Shown: positions 52,088 to 61,285, counted from the stretch's first letter. The stretch is 64,000 nt of DNA from Methanoregula sp. (GCA_041645435.1 JBAZQB010000001.1:711585-775584); one strand, 5' to 3'. Made by a program: numbers and translations. Notes: generated from the sequence alone by a model not told the origin.

Positions 52088-53437
52088 TTATTTTCCGTCA
52101 GAGAAAATTCCGGCACCAACGATGAGATCGTCTCCTGCCATCTGCGAGTACCCGAATTTTAATCTGACGCGATAATCGGTTGCGGGGTCGGCAAAGAAAT
52201 AATATAGGAATCCCCCGCCATTTTCTGCGTTTTCAAGGATATAGGGAACCGGGTATTCCCCGTACGGGTCACTGTCAGAAAGGCGGTTCATGCCAACAAT
52301 TCCCGGGAGGTAGGGGTTAGCAAGCAGTGTCCCGTTCCGGTCAAACGCGAAAATGAACAGGCCCGGTTGGGAGAATGACCCGTTTGGATCATTAAACTCA
52401 CGAACCGCAGCATCCCGGCCGTTCTTCCGGACATATGCCGCAGCTTCGCTGACATGGGATACCAACCGGTTGCGTTGTTCTTGTGGGAAAAACGCGGGGA
52501 CATCCGGGAGATACATTCCTGCTCCTGCTGCCCAGTAAGAATCAACCGGTGCCACATACGAGACTTTGAATTCCGGTTCTCCTGAATCAGGGTTCGTATA
52601 CACGTAATAGAAGTATCCTCCACCCTGTTGTGCGAGACTTATCTTCCGTTTCCCGATTGAGACACCGTTTTCATCCGTCACGTTGCCCCCGTTTTTTCCG
52701 ATGATGGTTTTCTCAAACGGTTTTACCAGGTTTGTCCCGTTCATGTCGAATGCAAAAACATAGGTGCCATTCCCGGCAAACGGGCCGGAAAGGTTATTGA
52801 ATGCTGCAAGGGCATTCTCCCTGCCGGTATTCCGGGCAAACCTGATCGCGTGATCGACTTTTGCGGCAAGGATCTGCCGGACCATATCAGGTGATTTATG
52901 AGGAATGCTCACATCCGATCCATAGATACCGGATGCAAGCCACCACGTGTCGTCAACCTTTCTGACATATGCCAGTTTTGATTCGGTTGTACCGCTCACC
53001 GGGTTCTCAAATGCGTAGGTGACAAAACCACTCCCGTTCCGGGCTGCATCCCGCATCGCTTCGATCATCCTGACACCAGATGCATCAGTCAGGTCTGATT
53101 TGTTCTGCCCCCGGTACTCGGGGTGATAGGGATGCGCAAGGTTTGTCCCGTTGAAATCGTAAGCCCAGACATAGAGATCCCCCTTGGTGAACGAACCGTT
53201 CCTGTCAGAGAATTCCCGGAGCGCGACATGTTTTCCTACCCGCTGGGTGTAGATGACCGCATTGCTCACAAAGGTGACGAGGTCTTCAGGAGTGGCAGAT
53301 GATTCACCCCATGTGGCAGTTACCGATGGGACGGGTGCGGTTGCAGCAATTCCGGAGGAAGAGGCAGTATCTGAACAGCCGGCAGTAAGGATCAGCAGGG
53401 CAAAAAGAAAAACTGCCATAAAGGATCTGATACGCAT
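52088..53437 (-). CDS. Secreted lipoprotein with three Cache domains
   Basis: A 449-residue protein. From ATG 53437 the chain begins MRIRSFMAVFLFALLILTAGC, a lipoprotein signal with the cysteine at residue 21; the frame is open further upstream but without signal character. Three repeats of about 125 residues follow. Each begins with a helix (LVTFVSNAVIYTQRVGK, ILAAKVDHAIRFARNTG, LVSHVSEAAAYVRKNG), then a GxF segment, an FDxNGT strand (AYDFNGTNLAHPY, AFDMNGTNLVKPF, AFDRNGTLLANPY) and a closing glycine-rich strand. This is single-Cache (sCache_2) architecture, usually the sensing part of receptors. Here there is no transmembrane or signalling domain, so it may bind ligand at the surface and work with a separate kinase or transporter. 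Confidence 0.83.
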   Translation of the reverse strand: MRIRSFMAVFLFALLILTAGCSDTASSSGIAATAPVPSVTATWGESSATPEDLVTFVSNAVIYTQRVGKHVALREFSDRNGSFTKGDLYVWAYDFNGTNLAHPYHPEYRGQNKSDLTDASGVRMIEAMRDAARNGSGFVTYAFENPVSGTTESKLAYVRKVDDTWWLASGIYGSDVSIPHKSPDMVRQILAAKVDHAIRFARNTGRENALAAFNNLSGPFAGNGTYVFAFDMNGTNLVKPFEKTIIGKNGGNVTDENGVSIGKRKISLAQQGGGYFYYVYTNPDSGEPEFKVSYVAPVDSYWAAGAGMYLPDVPAFFPQEQRNRLVSHVSEAAAYVRKNGRDAAVREFNDPNGSFSQPGLFIFAFDRNGTLLANPYLPGIVGMNRLSDSDPYGEYPVPYILENAENGGGFLYYFFADPATDYRVRLKFGYSQMAGDDLIVGAGIFSDGK

Positions 53438-53701
53438 AGAAGGCGTAGGGTAAGAGACTATTTGAGTGTGATGAAATCTGGTGATACACGACCTGCCAGT
53501 CCCCACGGTTCCTGCTGTGGGTTGGGGGATGGACGGTCGCCTTGCGAGCGGCAATGCAGCCTGTATCTGGCGAGGGGGGGCATCTCAGGCAGGAATCAGC
53601 TGAATGTTGATGGGGGAACTGGAGAGCCTGGCAGACGAGAGAGAAAAATTTGTTTTTATTGCAGGAGAAAGCACTCACACATTCTTTCATAAAGCTGAAG
53701 A

Positions 53702-54385
53702 TTACATGCAATGCTGTGCTGCTGCCTGTGCGGCAGCGATGCAGCTGATGGTCTGACCAGCGCCGGTGCAGCGGAAGTATGCGTTGTCCGACGTGTGGTA
53801 ATATGCTGCGGTAGTGTCGCCGTGGAGACCGCTATAGTAGCAGGTACATGACTGTATCTGGCAGCTGCCTGCCTCTATCCATCCGGAACACTGCAGGTCT
53901 CTCTGGGCCGGGCAGCCGGTACGGCTATCGACCTGAATATCGGATATGACGACAGTATTTGTTCCCGAGGATGAATACCCCGAGGACTGTGAATGGCATT
54001 TTTCGTCATAATAATACGGGTATCCCTCCGGGCAGCAGTAACCAGCGCTCGTATCGTATTGGTAATACCCTTCGGAACACTGGTGGCATTTACCATTGTA
54101 ATAATGGGAATATCCTGACGGGCAGCAGTAACCAGCGCTCGTGCTGTATTTATTATACCCTTCCGAACACTGGTGGCATTTGCTCTCATAGTAATACGGA
54201 TACCCCGTAGGACAGCAATGTCCCTGACTTGTGGTATATCTGGCATAACCGGAACTGCATGAGCCGGACCCTGCACCGCTGTTGCCGGAATTGATGTCCG
54301 CCAAACGGTCAAAACACCCGCTCAAGAGCACAAAAATAATAATTAAACTTACTATGGTGCAAAGAGGCAATCGTGCAAACTCCAT
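53702..54385 (-). CDS. Cysteine-rich lipoprotein with three 30-residue repeats
   Basis: A 227-residue secreted protein. MEFARLPLCTIVSLIIIFVLLSGC is a lipoprotein signal. After a Gly/Ser spacer come three exact-length 30-residue units of the form GYxxYxTSxGxCCPxGYxYYYxxKCHQCSE, each with four cysteines in the pattern CC, C, C. The C-terminal 80 residues hold eight more cysteines (for example GCPAQRDLQCSGWI and SCQIQSCTCYYSG) and end AAAQAAAQHCM. The cysteines probably form disulfides outside the cell. Function is unknown. ATG 54385 with a GGGGTGA ribosome site is used; a longer start at 54403 is less likely. Tyrosine content is very high. Confidence 0.72.
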   Translation of the reverse strand: MEFARLPLCTIVSLIIIFVLLSGCFDRLADINSGNSGAGSGSCSSGYARYTTSQGHCCPTGYPYYYESKCHQCSEGYNKYSTSAGYCCPSGYSHYYNGKCHQCSEGYYQYDTSAGYCCPEGYPYYYDEKCHSQSSGYSSSGTNTVVISDIQVDSRTGCPAQRDLQCSGWIEAGSCQIQSCTCYYSGLHGDTTAAYYHTSDNAYFRCTGAGQTISCIAAAQAAAQHCM

Positions 54386-54734
54386 GTTTTTCACCCCGTT
54401 CATGAATTCTGCCGCAGGATCTGACCGTGCATGCGCCGGATAATTGTCGAGATTAAGAATCTTTTAGCACATTAATCTTTGGTTTACCGGTTAAAGGCTG
54501 GCTCAGTATGGTGAAAAGGATACAGACCGTTTGTGTTTCAACTCATTTTCCGTAATCGCATGGCAGTACCGGGCTGCAATACGCGGTTACTTCACTATTT
54601 TGTAGCAGCAAGGTGAGAGGTAAGGAATTGAGATGTGCTTATTTTAGAATGCAGGACATTCTGCCGTGATACAGATAAAAGTGGAAATTGCTGGGCAAAG
54701 TTTAATAAACTGAAAAGGTTGAATGCACTTTTCA
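54386..54734. other. Intergenic region with the hsp70 operon promoter
   Basis: About 350 bp upstream of grpE and divergent from the cysteine-rich lipoprotein gene. TTTAATAA at 54701-54708 is the likely TATA box. No palindromic heat-shock site of known type (HrcA CIRCE) is visible, and nothing gene-like is seen in the rest. Confidence 0.5.
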
Positions 54735-55262
54735 ATGGATACTGATGATGTCCGGCTGAAAAAGCAACAGCTGACGGAAGAGATCGAACGGCTGAAAACG
54801 GAACTTGACGAAAAAACACTTATTGCAGAGGAGCGGCTTAACCGGCTGAAATACCTCCAGTCAGATTTTGATAATTACCGTAAATGGTCTGAAAAGGAAA
54901 AAGTAGCAATTATTGCGCTCGCAAACGAGAACCTGATAAAAGACCTTTTAGTCATCCTTGACGATTTCGAACGGGCGCTGCCTGCCCTTGGACAGGAAAA
55001 AAACAGGGAAGGGATCGGTATGGTCCAGAAAAAATTCTTAAAAATCCTGGCAGCATATGGGCTGCAACCCATAGAATGTCTGGGAAAAAAATTTGATCCG
55101 CATTTTCACGAGGTGTTATGCAAGGAGCAATGCGACAAAGAACAAGACACGATACTCAATGAGATCGAACGGGGTTACCAGCTGAAATCGAAAGTGATCC
55201 GACCCTCTAAAGTACTGATTGCAGAAAACGTTGGAAAAGATGAAGGTGAGAATAATGGCTAA
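54735..55262 (+). CDS. grpE: Nucleotide exchange factor GrpE
   Basis: GrpE releases ADP from DnaK. The 175-residue protein starts with a long coiled coil (LKKQQLTEEIERLKTELDEK to NRLKYLQSDFDNYRKWSEKEK) and then the four-helix and beta-wing part with DLLVILDDFERAL, KKFLKILAAYGLQPIECLGKKFDPHFHEVL and GYQLKSKVIRPSKVLIAE, all family blocks. ATG 54735 fits the TATA box at 54701-54708 as a near-leaderless start; ATG 54723 is the alternative. It overlaps dnaK by 8 bp and begins the operon. Confidence 0.93.
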   Translation: MDTDDVRLKKQQLTEEIERLKTELDEKTLIAEERLNRLKYLQSDFDNYRKWSEKEKVAIIALANENLIKDLLVILDDFERALPALGQEKNREGIGMVQKKFLKILAAYGLQPIECLGKKFDPHFHEVLCKEQCDKEQDTILNEIERGYQLKSKVIRPSKVLIAENVGKDEGENNG

Positions 55263-57141
55263 AGAGAAGATTATCGGAATTGATCTTGGTACTTCAAACA
55301 GTGAAGGTGCAGTGATGCTTGGCGGCAAACCGACTATTATCCCTTCAGCAGAAGGTGCAACGGTTGCCGGAAAGATGTTTCCCTCGTATGTTGCGTTCAC
55401 CCAAGATGGCCAGTTACTCGTAGGTGAACCGGCGCGCCGGCAGGCCGTAAGTAATCCCGAAGGAACGGTTACTGCTGCAAAACGGAAGATAGGGACCAAT
55501 CATATTTACAAAATTTATGGCAAGGAATACACGCCCCAGCAGATCTCGGCATTCCTCCTTCAGAAAATAAAAAGGGATGCAGAAGCATTCCTCGGAGAAA
55601 CAGTGACAAAGGCCGTGATCACCGTCCCTGCCTATTTCAACGACAACCAGCGGACAGCAACCAAGGATGCAGGCAAGATTGCCGGATTGGATGTTATCAG
55701 GCTGGTCAACGAGCCCACTGCTGCATCGATGGCGTACGGTCTCGACCGTGCCGGGGAATACAAGATTCTTGTCTTTGACCTTGGCGGGGGCACGCTGGAT
55801 GTGACCATCATGGAATTTGGCGGCGGGACGTTCACGGTCCTTGCCACTTCCGGCGATACCCAGCTGGGCGGAACCGATATGGACAATGCAATTTACGAGT
55901 GGATTGCGGATGAGTTCAAAAAATTTGAAGGCATCGATCTCAGAAATGACAAGATGGTGGTCAACCGGCTCAAAGAAGCCGCTGAAAAGGCAAAGATCGA
56001 ACTTTCTACCGTACTCGAAACCGAGATCAACCTCCCCTATGTCACTGCCACCCAGACAGGCCCCAAACATCTGTCGATGAAGCTGAGCCGATCAAAACTC
56101 GAACAGCTGATCGAACCCATCATCAAGCGCTGTATCCACCCGTTCGAACAGGCATTAAAAGATGCAAGCCTTACGAAAAATGATATCCAGAAAGTGATCC
56201 TTGTCGGCGGTCCAACCCGTATGCCCGTTGTCCAGAAGTTTATCGAAGATCATGTAGGCCGGAAGGTAGAGCGGGGTATCGATCCGATGGAATGCGTGGC
56301 AATCGGTGCATCCATCCAGGGAGGTATTCTTGGCGGCGAGATCACCGACATGGTGCTTTTAGACGTAACTCCCCTGACACTGGGTATCGAAACTCTCGGA
56401 GCTGTGAGGACACCATTGATCGAGCGGAACACTACGATCCCCACAAAGAAGAGCCAGATCTTTTCCACTGCAGCGGATTATCAGACCGCTGTCACCGTCC
56501 ATATCCTCCAGGGCGAACGCCCCCTTGCAGCAGATAACGTGAGTCTTGGGCAGTTCAATCTCGTCGGTATTCCCCCTGCACCCCGGGGTATTCCCCAGAT
56601 AGAAGTGTCGTTTGATATCGATGCTTCGGGCATCCTGAATGTATCGGCAAAGGATCTCGGGACCGGTAAAGAGCAGAAGATGACCATCACGGCTTCCACC
56701 AAACTGGCAGACAGCGATGTCAAGAAGATGGTGAATGAGGCAAAGCAGTTTGAAGAGCAGGACAAACAAAGGAAAGAGGAGATCGAGATCCGGAATACTG
56801 CCGACTCCCTGATCTATACGGCGGAAAAAACAAAATCTGACCTGGCCGGAAAGATCAGCGCCGATCTCATCGATAAGGTGAATGCGGCAATAGTTGGGGT
56901 AAAGGCAGCCATTGAAGGAAAAGATACCGCAAAGATCAAGTCGGAGATAGAAAAACTCCAGAAAGTGTTGGGAGAGGCCGGGTCTGCCGTATACGAACAA
57001 GCTGCCCGGCAGCAGTCCCAGCAGCAGGCACAACAGCAACAGTCAGGCTCTGCTGGCAATGAGCGTCCCGGGCATGAAACGACCGGCCCGGGCGGGGAAA
57101 ATGTCGTCGATGCCGATTTCAAGGTAAAGGATGAGAAATAG
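55255..57141 (+). CDS. dnaK: Chaperone DnaK (Hsp70)
   Basis: DnaK holds unfolded proteins in an ATP-controlled cycle. The 628-residue protein begins MAKEKIIGIDLGTSNSEGAVM (the usual N-SxxxA is slightly varied from the canonical GTTNS), and includes VITVPAYFNDNQRTATKDAG, VFDLGGGTLDVTIMEFG, ILVGGPTRMPVVQ, VTPLTLGIETLGAV at the substrate-binding domain and a Gln/Gly-rich tail before ENVVDADFKVKDE. This operon is regarded as an ancient bacterial acquisition in archaea that live at moderate temperature. GGTGAG precedes ATG 55255, within the end of grpE. Confidence 0.97.
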   Translation: MAKEKIIGIDLGTSNSEGAVMLGGKPTIIPSAEGATVAGKMFPSYVAFTQDGQLLVGEPARRQAVSNPEGTVTAAKRKIGTNHIYKIYGKEYTPQQISAFLLQKIKRDAEAFLGETVTKAVITVPAYFNDNQRTATKDAGKIAGLDVIRLVNEPTAASMAYGLDRAGEYKILVFDLGGGTLDVTIMEFGGGTFTVLATSGDTQLGGTDMDNAIYEWIADEFKKFEGIDLRNDKMVVNRLKEAAEKAKIELSTVLETEINLPYVTATQTGPKHLSMKLSRSKLEQLIEPIIKRCIHPFEQALKDASLTKNDIQKVILVGGPTRMPVVQKFIEDHVGRKVERGIDPMECVAIGASIQGGILGGEITDMVLLDVTPLTLGIETLGAVRTPLIERNTTIPTKKSQIFSTAADYQTAVTVHILQGERPLAADNVSLGQFNLVGIPPAPRGIPQIEVSFDIDASGILNVSAKDLGTGKEQKMTITASTKLADSDVKKMVNEAKQFEEQDKQRKEEIEIRNTADSLIYTAEKTKSDLAGKISADLIDKVNAAIVGVKAAIEGKDTAKIKSEIEKLQKVLGEAGSAVYEQAARQQSQQQAQQQQSGSAGNERPGHETTGPGGENVVDADFKVKDEK

Positions 57142-57156
57142 TCCTTTTTCTTTCCC

Positions 57157-58221
57157 ATGGCAGAAAAAGACTATTATGAGATCCTTGGTGTGAAAAAAGA
57201 CGCATCGCAGGATGATATAAAAAAGTCATTCCGACAGCTTGCACGGAAATATCACCCGGATCTCAACAAGGGCAGCAAGGAGGCAGAGGCGAAATTCAAG
57301 GAAATCAACGAGGCCTACCAGGTTTTAGGTGATCTCCAGAAAAAAGCGCAGTACGACCAGGTCGGTCACGCGGAATTCCGGCCCGGCGACGCTGCCGGGT
57401 ATAAACCGCCCAGTTATGATGACCTGTTCCGGGACTTCGGTCTCGGCGATATTTTTGATGCGTTTTCCGGTGTTTCACCCCGGGCTGCCCGGCAGCGCAG
57501 TGGTGCAGACCTCAGGTACGAGATCGACATTTCCCTTGCCGATGCTTTTTACGGCACAAAGAACACAGTCGGGGTGCCCCATCATTTCGCCTGCAGTGCG
57601 TGCCATGGTACGGGAGCAGAACCGGGATCTGTGCGGAACTGCCCGACCTGCAACGGGACCGGTGAGATCCGCAATGTGCAGAAGGTCGGCAATCGCCAGA
57701 TGGTGAATATCGCAGTCTGCCCGACCTGCAGGGGAACGGGTAAAATTATCGACAAGCCCTGCCAGGCCTGCAAAGGGAAAGGGACGATGCAGAAAGTAAG
57801 GAGAATTGAAGTCTCGGTGCCCCGCGGCGTAGATGACGGTCAGTTCCTCAGGATACCCGGTGAAGGGGAGCCGGGCGAGAACAACGGGCCTCCCGGCGAC
57901 TTGTATGCAATTATCCACATCCGGCCAGACCGCACGTTCGATCGTAAAGGTGCGGACCTTTATAGTTCCGTGATCATCGGGCTTCATACAGTCCTCCTTG
58001 GGGGGGAGGTAGAGGTACCCACTATTACGGGTACAGCACACCTGAAAATTCCACCCGGTACCCAGAGCCATACACTGTTCCGGCTCAGGGAGCAGGGCAT
58101 GCCGTACCTGAATTCCGATAAGCGGGGAGACCTGATGGTAAAAACGATAGTAAAGATTCCGGAAAAACTTACAAAGAAGCAGGAAGAACTGGTGAAAGAA
58201 GCTTTTTCTATAGGAATGTAA
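57157..58221 (+). CDS. dnaJ: Chaperone DnaJ (Hsp40)
   Basis: DnaJ brings clients to DnaK and stimulates its ATPase. The 354-residue protein has the J domain (KDYYEILGVKKDASQDDIKKSFRQLARKYHPDLNKG, with HPD), a short glycine region with DLFRDFG, four zinc-finger repeats CSACHGTGAEPGS, CPTCNGTGEIR, CPTCRGTGKII and CQACKGKGTMQ, and the C-terminal peptide-binding domain. It is the type I form. It follows dnaK by 15 bp in the same transcript. Confidence 0.97.
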   Translation: MAEKDYYEILGVKKDASQDDIKKSFRQLARKYHPDLNKGSKEAEAKFKEINEAYQVLGDLQKKAQYDQVGHAEFRPGDAAGYKPPSYDDLFRDFGLGDIFDAFSGVSPRAARQRSGADLRYEIDISLADAFYGTKNTVGVPHHFACSACHGTGAEPGSVRNCPTCNGTGEIRNVQKVGNRQMVNIAVCPTCRGTGKIIDKPCQACKGKGTMQKVRRIEVSVPRGVDDGQFLRIPGEGEPGENNGPPGDLYAIIHIRPDRTFDRKGADLYSSVIIGLHTVLLGGEVEVPTITGTAHLKIPPGTQSHTLFRLREQGMPYLNSDKRGDLMVKTIVKIPEKLTKKQEELVKEAFSIGM

Positions 58222-58368
58222 CTGCCCGCAGGCGGGTACAGTTTGAGAAAATACGTCAGAATAATCGGCTGCAGCCGAACGAGCGGGAGTGAGGTCGGGA
58301 AGTAATTTTCTGATGTCGTTTATGTTCTGGTTTTATGTTCTGGTACACTAACAACCAGTATCATCACT

Positions 58369-59595
58369 ATGTCAGCGATTGCAAAGTTCCTTATCACTAT
58401 TATCGTGATTGCCGCAGTTCTTGGTTCCGGGTGTACGCAACCCGCAGCGGTACAGCAAACGGAACCTGCAGCCCCGGTCCTGAATATGACCGTCCCGTTT
58501 CTGCTCATCCCGGTTCCCAGCCAGAACGGAGTCAACCTCGCGTACGAACTCGAACTTACACCGGCCAATGGACAGGTACCCGTTGTTGAGAAGGTGGAGG
58601 TTCTCGACCCGGCTACTGGAAAGATCCTCTATACCGCAGACGGTGAACTGCTGGCTGCCCTGTATCACCCGGCAAATGTCCCGCCGCCAACTGCGGCCGA
58701 ACTGCAGAACGGTACGGGAAAACTCCTCAAGCCCCGCGTATCGCTCTGGTTTGTGGTCAGTCCTGATGCTGTTCCGGACCGGCTCTCCCACCGCCTCACC
58801 CTGAACCGGACCGCAGCCGGATTGTCCCCAACAACGGTAACCGGCGGGGAAGTAACCGTGCATAAAGACCTTGTCCCGGTAGTTGTCGGTTCCCCGGTGC
58901 ATGGTCCGGGCTGGATGGTCATGGAGACAACATCTCCCCTGACCCATCACTTCCGTGCCCAGATCACCTTAAACGGGGTGACCCGCGTCCCCCAGCGATA
59001 TGCACAGGACTGGGTCTACCTTGACCCGGTGAGTGGACAGGCCGTTGCCGGCAATGCAACGCTCGCCAGGAATTATTACGGCTTTGGCAAAGAGATCCTG
59101 GCAGTTGCTAACGGGACGGTCGTGGATGCCGCTGACGGCCTTCCGGACTCTGAGGGCATCTACTCCCCCCTGGGGGTCACATTTGAAACCGCGGCCGGCA
59201 ATTATGTCATTCTCGATCTCGGGAATAAAAAATATGCCTGCTACGCCCACATAGTCAACGGGTCAGTCCAGGTGAAGAAAGGCGATATCGTCAAAGAAGG
59301 CCAGGTGCTTGGCCTGATGGGTAACAGCGGGAACTCAGACATCCCGCACCTCCATTTCCAGGTCGTAACAGACATCCCGTCATTCCTGGGTGCCGAGGGA
59401 TATCCTCACGTATACCGCTCATTCGATGTGACTGGAGAAGTCAATGAGACCCTTGGAGCAGAGCGTATGTCGTCTCCGGGCTATTCCACAAACCAGCTAT
59501 GGACGGATTTCGGGGATTTTGTCACATATTTCCGGCAGGCAGTCCCCCAGGAGAACCGGCTCATGCAGAACAATGTTATTGTCCGGTTTCCCTGA
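58369..59595 (+). CDS. M23-type metallopeptidase lipoprotein
   Basis: A 408-residue protein with a lipoprotein signal (MSAIAKFLITIIVIAAVLGSGC, cysteine at 22). Residues about 30-230 form an uncharacterised beta-rich domain, and residues about 235-355 match the LytM/M23 fold: GKEILAVANGTVVDAADGLPD, GNYVILDLGNKKYACYAHIVNGS, VKEGQVLGLMGNSGNSDIPHLHFQ with the HLH zinc ligands. The first zinc histidine normally seen as HxxxD is not obvious, so activity is uncertain. This lineage has no murein, so the substrate is not bacterial peptidoglycan of its own; S-layer or protein processing, or attack on bacterial neighbours, are options. Confidence 0.82.
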   Translation: MSAIAKFLITIIVIAAVLGSGCTQPAAVQQTEPAAPVLNMTVPFLLIPVPSQNGVNLAYELELTPANGQVPVVEKVEVLDPATGKILYTADGELLAALYHPANVPPPTAAELQNGTGKLLKPRVSLWFVVSPDAVPDRLSHRLTLNRTAAGLSPTTVTGGEVTVHKDLVPVVVGSPVHGPGWMVMETTSPLTHHFRAQITLNGVTRVPQRYAQDWVYLDPVSGQAVAGNATLARNYYGFGKEILAVANGTVVDAADGLPDSEGIYSPLGVTFETAAGNYVILDLGNKKYACYAHIVNGSVQVKKGDIVKEGQVLGLMGNSGNSDIPHLHFQVVTDIPSFLGAEGYPHVYRSFDVTGEVNETLGAERMSSPGYSTNQLWTDFGDFVTYFRQAVPQENRLMQNNVIVRFP

Positions 59596-59942
59596 TCTCT
59601 TCCTTTTTTATATTACGGTATCCAGGCCTGAGCTTTTCGATAGGTCTGGGACAAGTCTGCCCTGATCTCACGCTGATCTCGGTGGATTTACCTGCATCCC
59701 ACCCGAATTGAAGGAAAATATGCCGGACGATAAGACAAAACAGGGTACCGTTCCCGGATCTCGGTCATCGGAGGAACCCTGAAGCAGGACCGGTCCGGAT
59801 GTGTGCAGATTCAGATCGTCAGGATCTGTCCGGGAAATTTACGGGCCATGCCCCCCATCCGGACCAGTGTGAGGAAACGGGACTCCAATGAGACAATCAG
59901 CCAGTACCATACCTATAACCGATAACAACCTCAATCAGCAGT
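59596..59942. other. Intergenic region with a long-range inverted repeat
   Basis: About 350 bp before a YciI-like gene. GGTCCGGATG (59792-59801) and CATCCGGACC (59856-59865) are exact complements 54 bp apart; between them CAGAT...ATCTG at about 59812-59828 could form an inner hairpin. The region could be a structured leader or an untranslated RNA. A 20-codon frame (starting MPDDKTKQG) with a GAAGGA site near 59720 is too short to claim. No longer gene is seen. Confidence 0.45.
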
Positions 59943-60245
59943 ATGAATTACACAATGGATTTTATTTCACTGATCCGGCCTAAACGCCTGGATTTTCTTA
60001 CTACCATGACACCGGAAGAGCAGGTGACGATGGTCCAGCACGCGGATTATGTCAAAGACATGATTGCCCAGGGAAAAATTTTCATGCACGGGGGTGCTCC
60101 TGATGGCACAATCAGGGTTCTCATCTATCGTGTGGATTCAGCAATAGAAGCCCGGCGCCTTTTTTATAACGACCCGGCGGTGATTGCAGGCATCGGGTAT
60201 CCCGAGCTTTATCCGCTTACTATCGGGCATCTTGCAGTCAGCTGA
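59943..60245 (+). CDS. YciI-like protein
   Basis: A 100-residue protein of the YCII family (ferredoxin-like dimer fold). The blocks FISLIRPKRLDFLTTMTPEEQ, HADYVKDMIAQGKIFMHGGAPDGTIRVLIY and ARRLFYNDPAVIAGIGYPELYPL match, and the conserved His-Asp pair (HADY) is present. Family members are small and of unknown or dehydrochlorinase-like role. It is preceded by the structured region at 59792-59865. Confidence 0.82.
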   Translation: MNYTMDFISLIRPKRLDFLTTMTPEEQVTMVQHADYVKDMIAQGKIFMHGGAPDGTIRVLIYRVDSAIEARRLFYNDPAVIAGIGYPELYPLTIGHLAVS

Positions 60246-60583
60246 TCCTTTACTCGACATTTTCTGATGCTGCCGGGTTCCCGGGTCGTTTGAAGCCGGT
60301 GGCCCTTTTTTATCAGAAAGCGTTGTTGCAGGGTAAGGGAGTTCCCTCACCTCCACCTTTTTCTAAGAGGAGATTAACCCCCCACAATCATGATACGGAG
60401 CTGGATGGTGTCGCGTAGCGCTGCAGCTATGAACCGGTGAGTGTTGGGGCGTTTGGCCGGGTGCCGGAATGGCGGGACTCCCGACGTGTGTTTGCCGGCG
60501 CTTTAGGGAGTGTGATCAGTACGGAAAGAGCAAGGGGTATGAAAAAAGCAGGGCGAAGTTAAGGGTCAGACTGGTACGCTCGA
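60246..60583. other. Intergenic region between convergent genes
   Basis: About 340 bp between the YciI-like gene and the 3' end of the response regulator. A short GC-rich inverted element, CCGGGTTCCCGG, at 60273-60284 with a following T run at 60307-60311 may terminate transcription. The rest (60390-60560) is G-rich and holds no convincing reading frame. Confidence 0.45.
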
Positions 60584-61261
60584 TCATCTCATATCGGGAG
60601 TGTGCACCTTTTCCATCCGCTTTAGTTCGGCATTCTCCAGCTGAAGATTTTCATTGGCTTGCTGAAGCGTAGAAATCATCTGTTGTAAACCCTCATTTTC
60701 CGCCAAAAGAAATGCGTTGACTTCCTCCAATTCTGCATTTTTCCGGACAACGAGATCATAGGATGAGAGCAGGATTGCAGGTGACCGGGACTGACTGGCA
60801 GGGATATGAGGTGGCTGGCCTTCGGGCGATACTGCAGGAGTGGCCCCTGCATCATGAGAATCGGGAGGATCCCGGGACTGCAGGGTGCTTGTTATCCGAA
60901 ACTTCACGTGTTCGGCTTCAAACGGCTTTATGATGAGGTTGTCTGCCCCGGCTTCCAGGCCTTTTATCAGGTCTGCCGGATCGAAGAGTTGGGTAACAAG
61001 GATAACCGGGATATCTGCCATTTCTTTGTTCTGTTTGATAGCACGGCAAAGTGTATAACCATCCATCTCCGGCATGAGAATATCTGTCAGTACGATTGTC
61101 GGCCGGTCGATTCGAATCTGCTCCAGGGCATCATTCCCGTTGGCAGCAAGGGTAACCGTGTACCCCTCAGTTTCCAGAATATGGCGGAGGTATTCAGCCT
61201 GGGTCCTGCTATCCTCGACAACCAGAATTTTCCTACCGGCATCTTCGGGGTGTGTCTCCAT
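60584..61261 (-). CDS. Response regulator with receiver domain and coiled-coil output
   Basis: A 225-residue protein. Residues 10-125 are a CheY-like receiver: KILVVEDSRTQAEYL has the acidic pair, VLTDILMPEMDGYTL the phosphorylated aspartate, PVILVTQLFDP the conserved Thr and LIIKPFEAEHV the lysine. A Pro/Ser-rich linker follows, and the last 60 residues are a heptad coiled coil (NAELEEVNAFLLAENEGLQQ to QLENAELKRMEK). There is no DNA-binding domain, so it may act through protein contacts or dimerisation. It lies just downstream of an HTH-PAS gene on the same strand and may share a transcript with it. Confidence 0.88.
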   Translation of the reverse strand: METHPEDAGRKILVVEDSRTQAEYLRHILETEGYTVTLAANGNDALEQIRIDRPTIVLTDILMPEMDGYTLCRAIKQNKEMADIPVILVTQLFDPADLIKGLEAGADNLIIKPFEAEHVKFRITSTLQSRDPPDSHDAGATPAVSPEGQPPHIPASQSRSPAILLSSYDLVVRKNAELEEVNAFLLAENEGLQQMISTLQQANENLQLENAELKRMEKVHTPDMR

Positions 61262-61285
61262 TTAATGCACCATCATTTTTATCGG

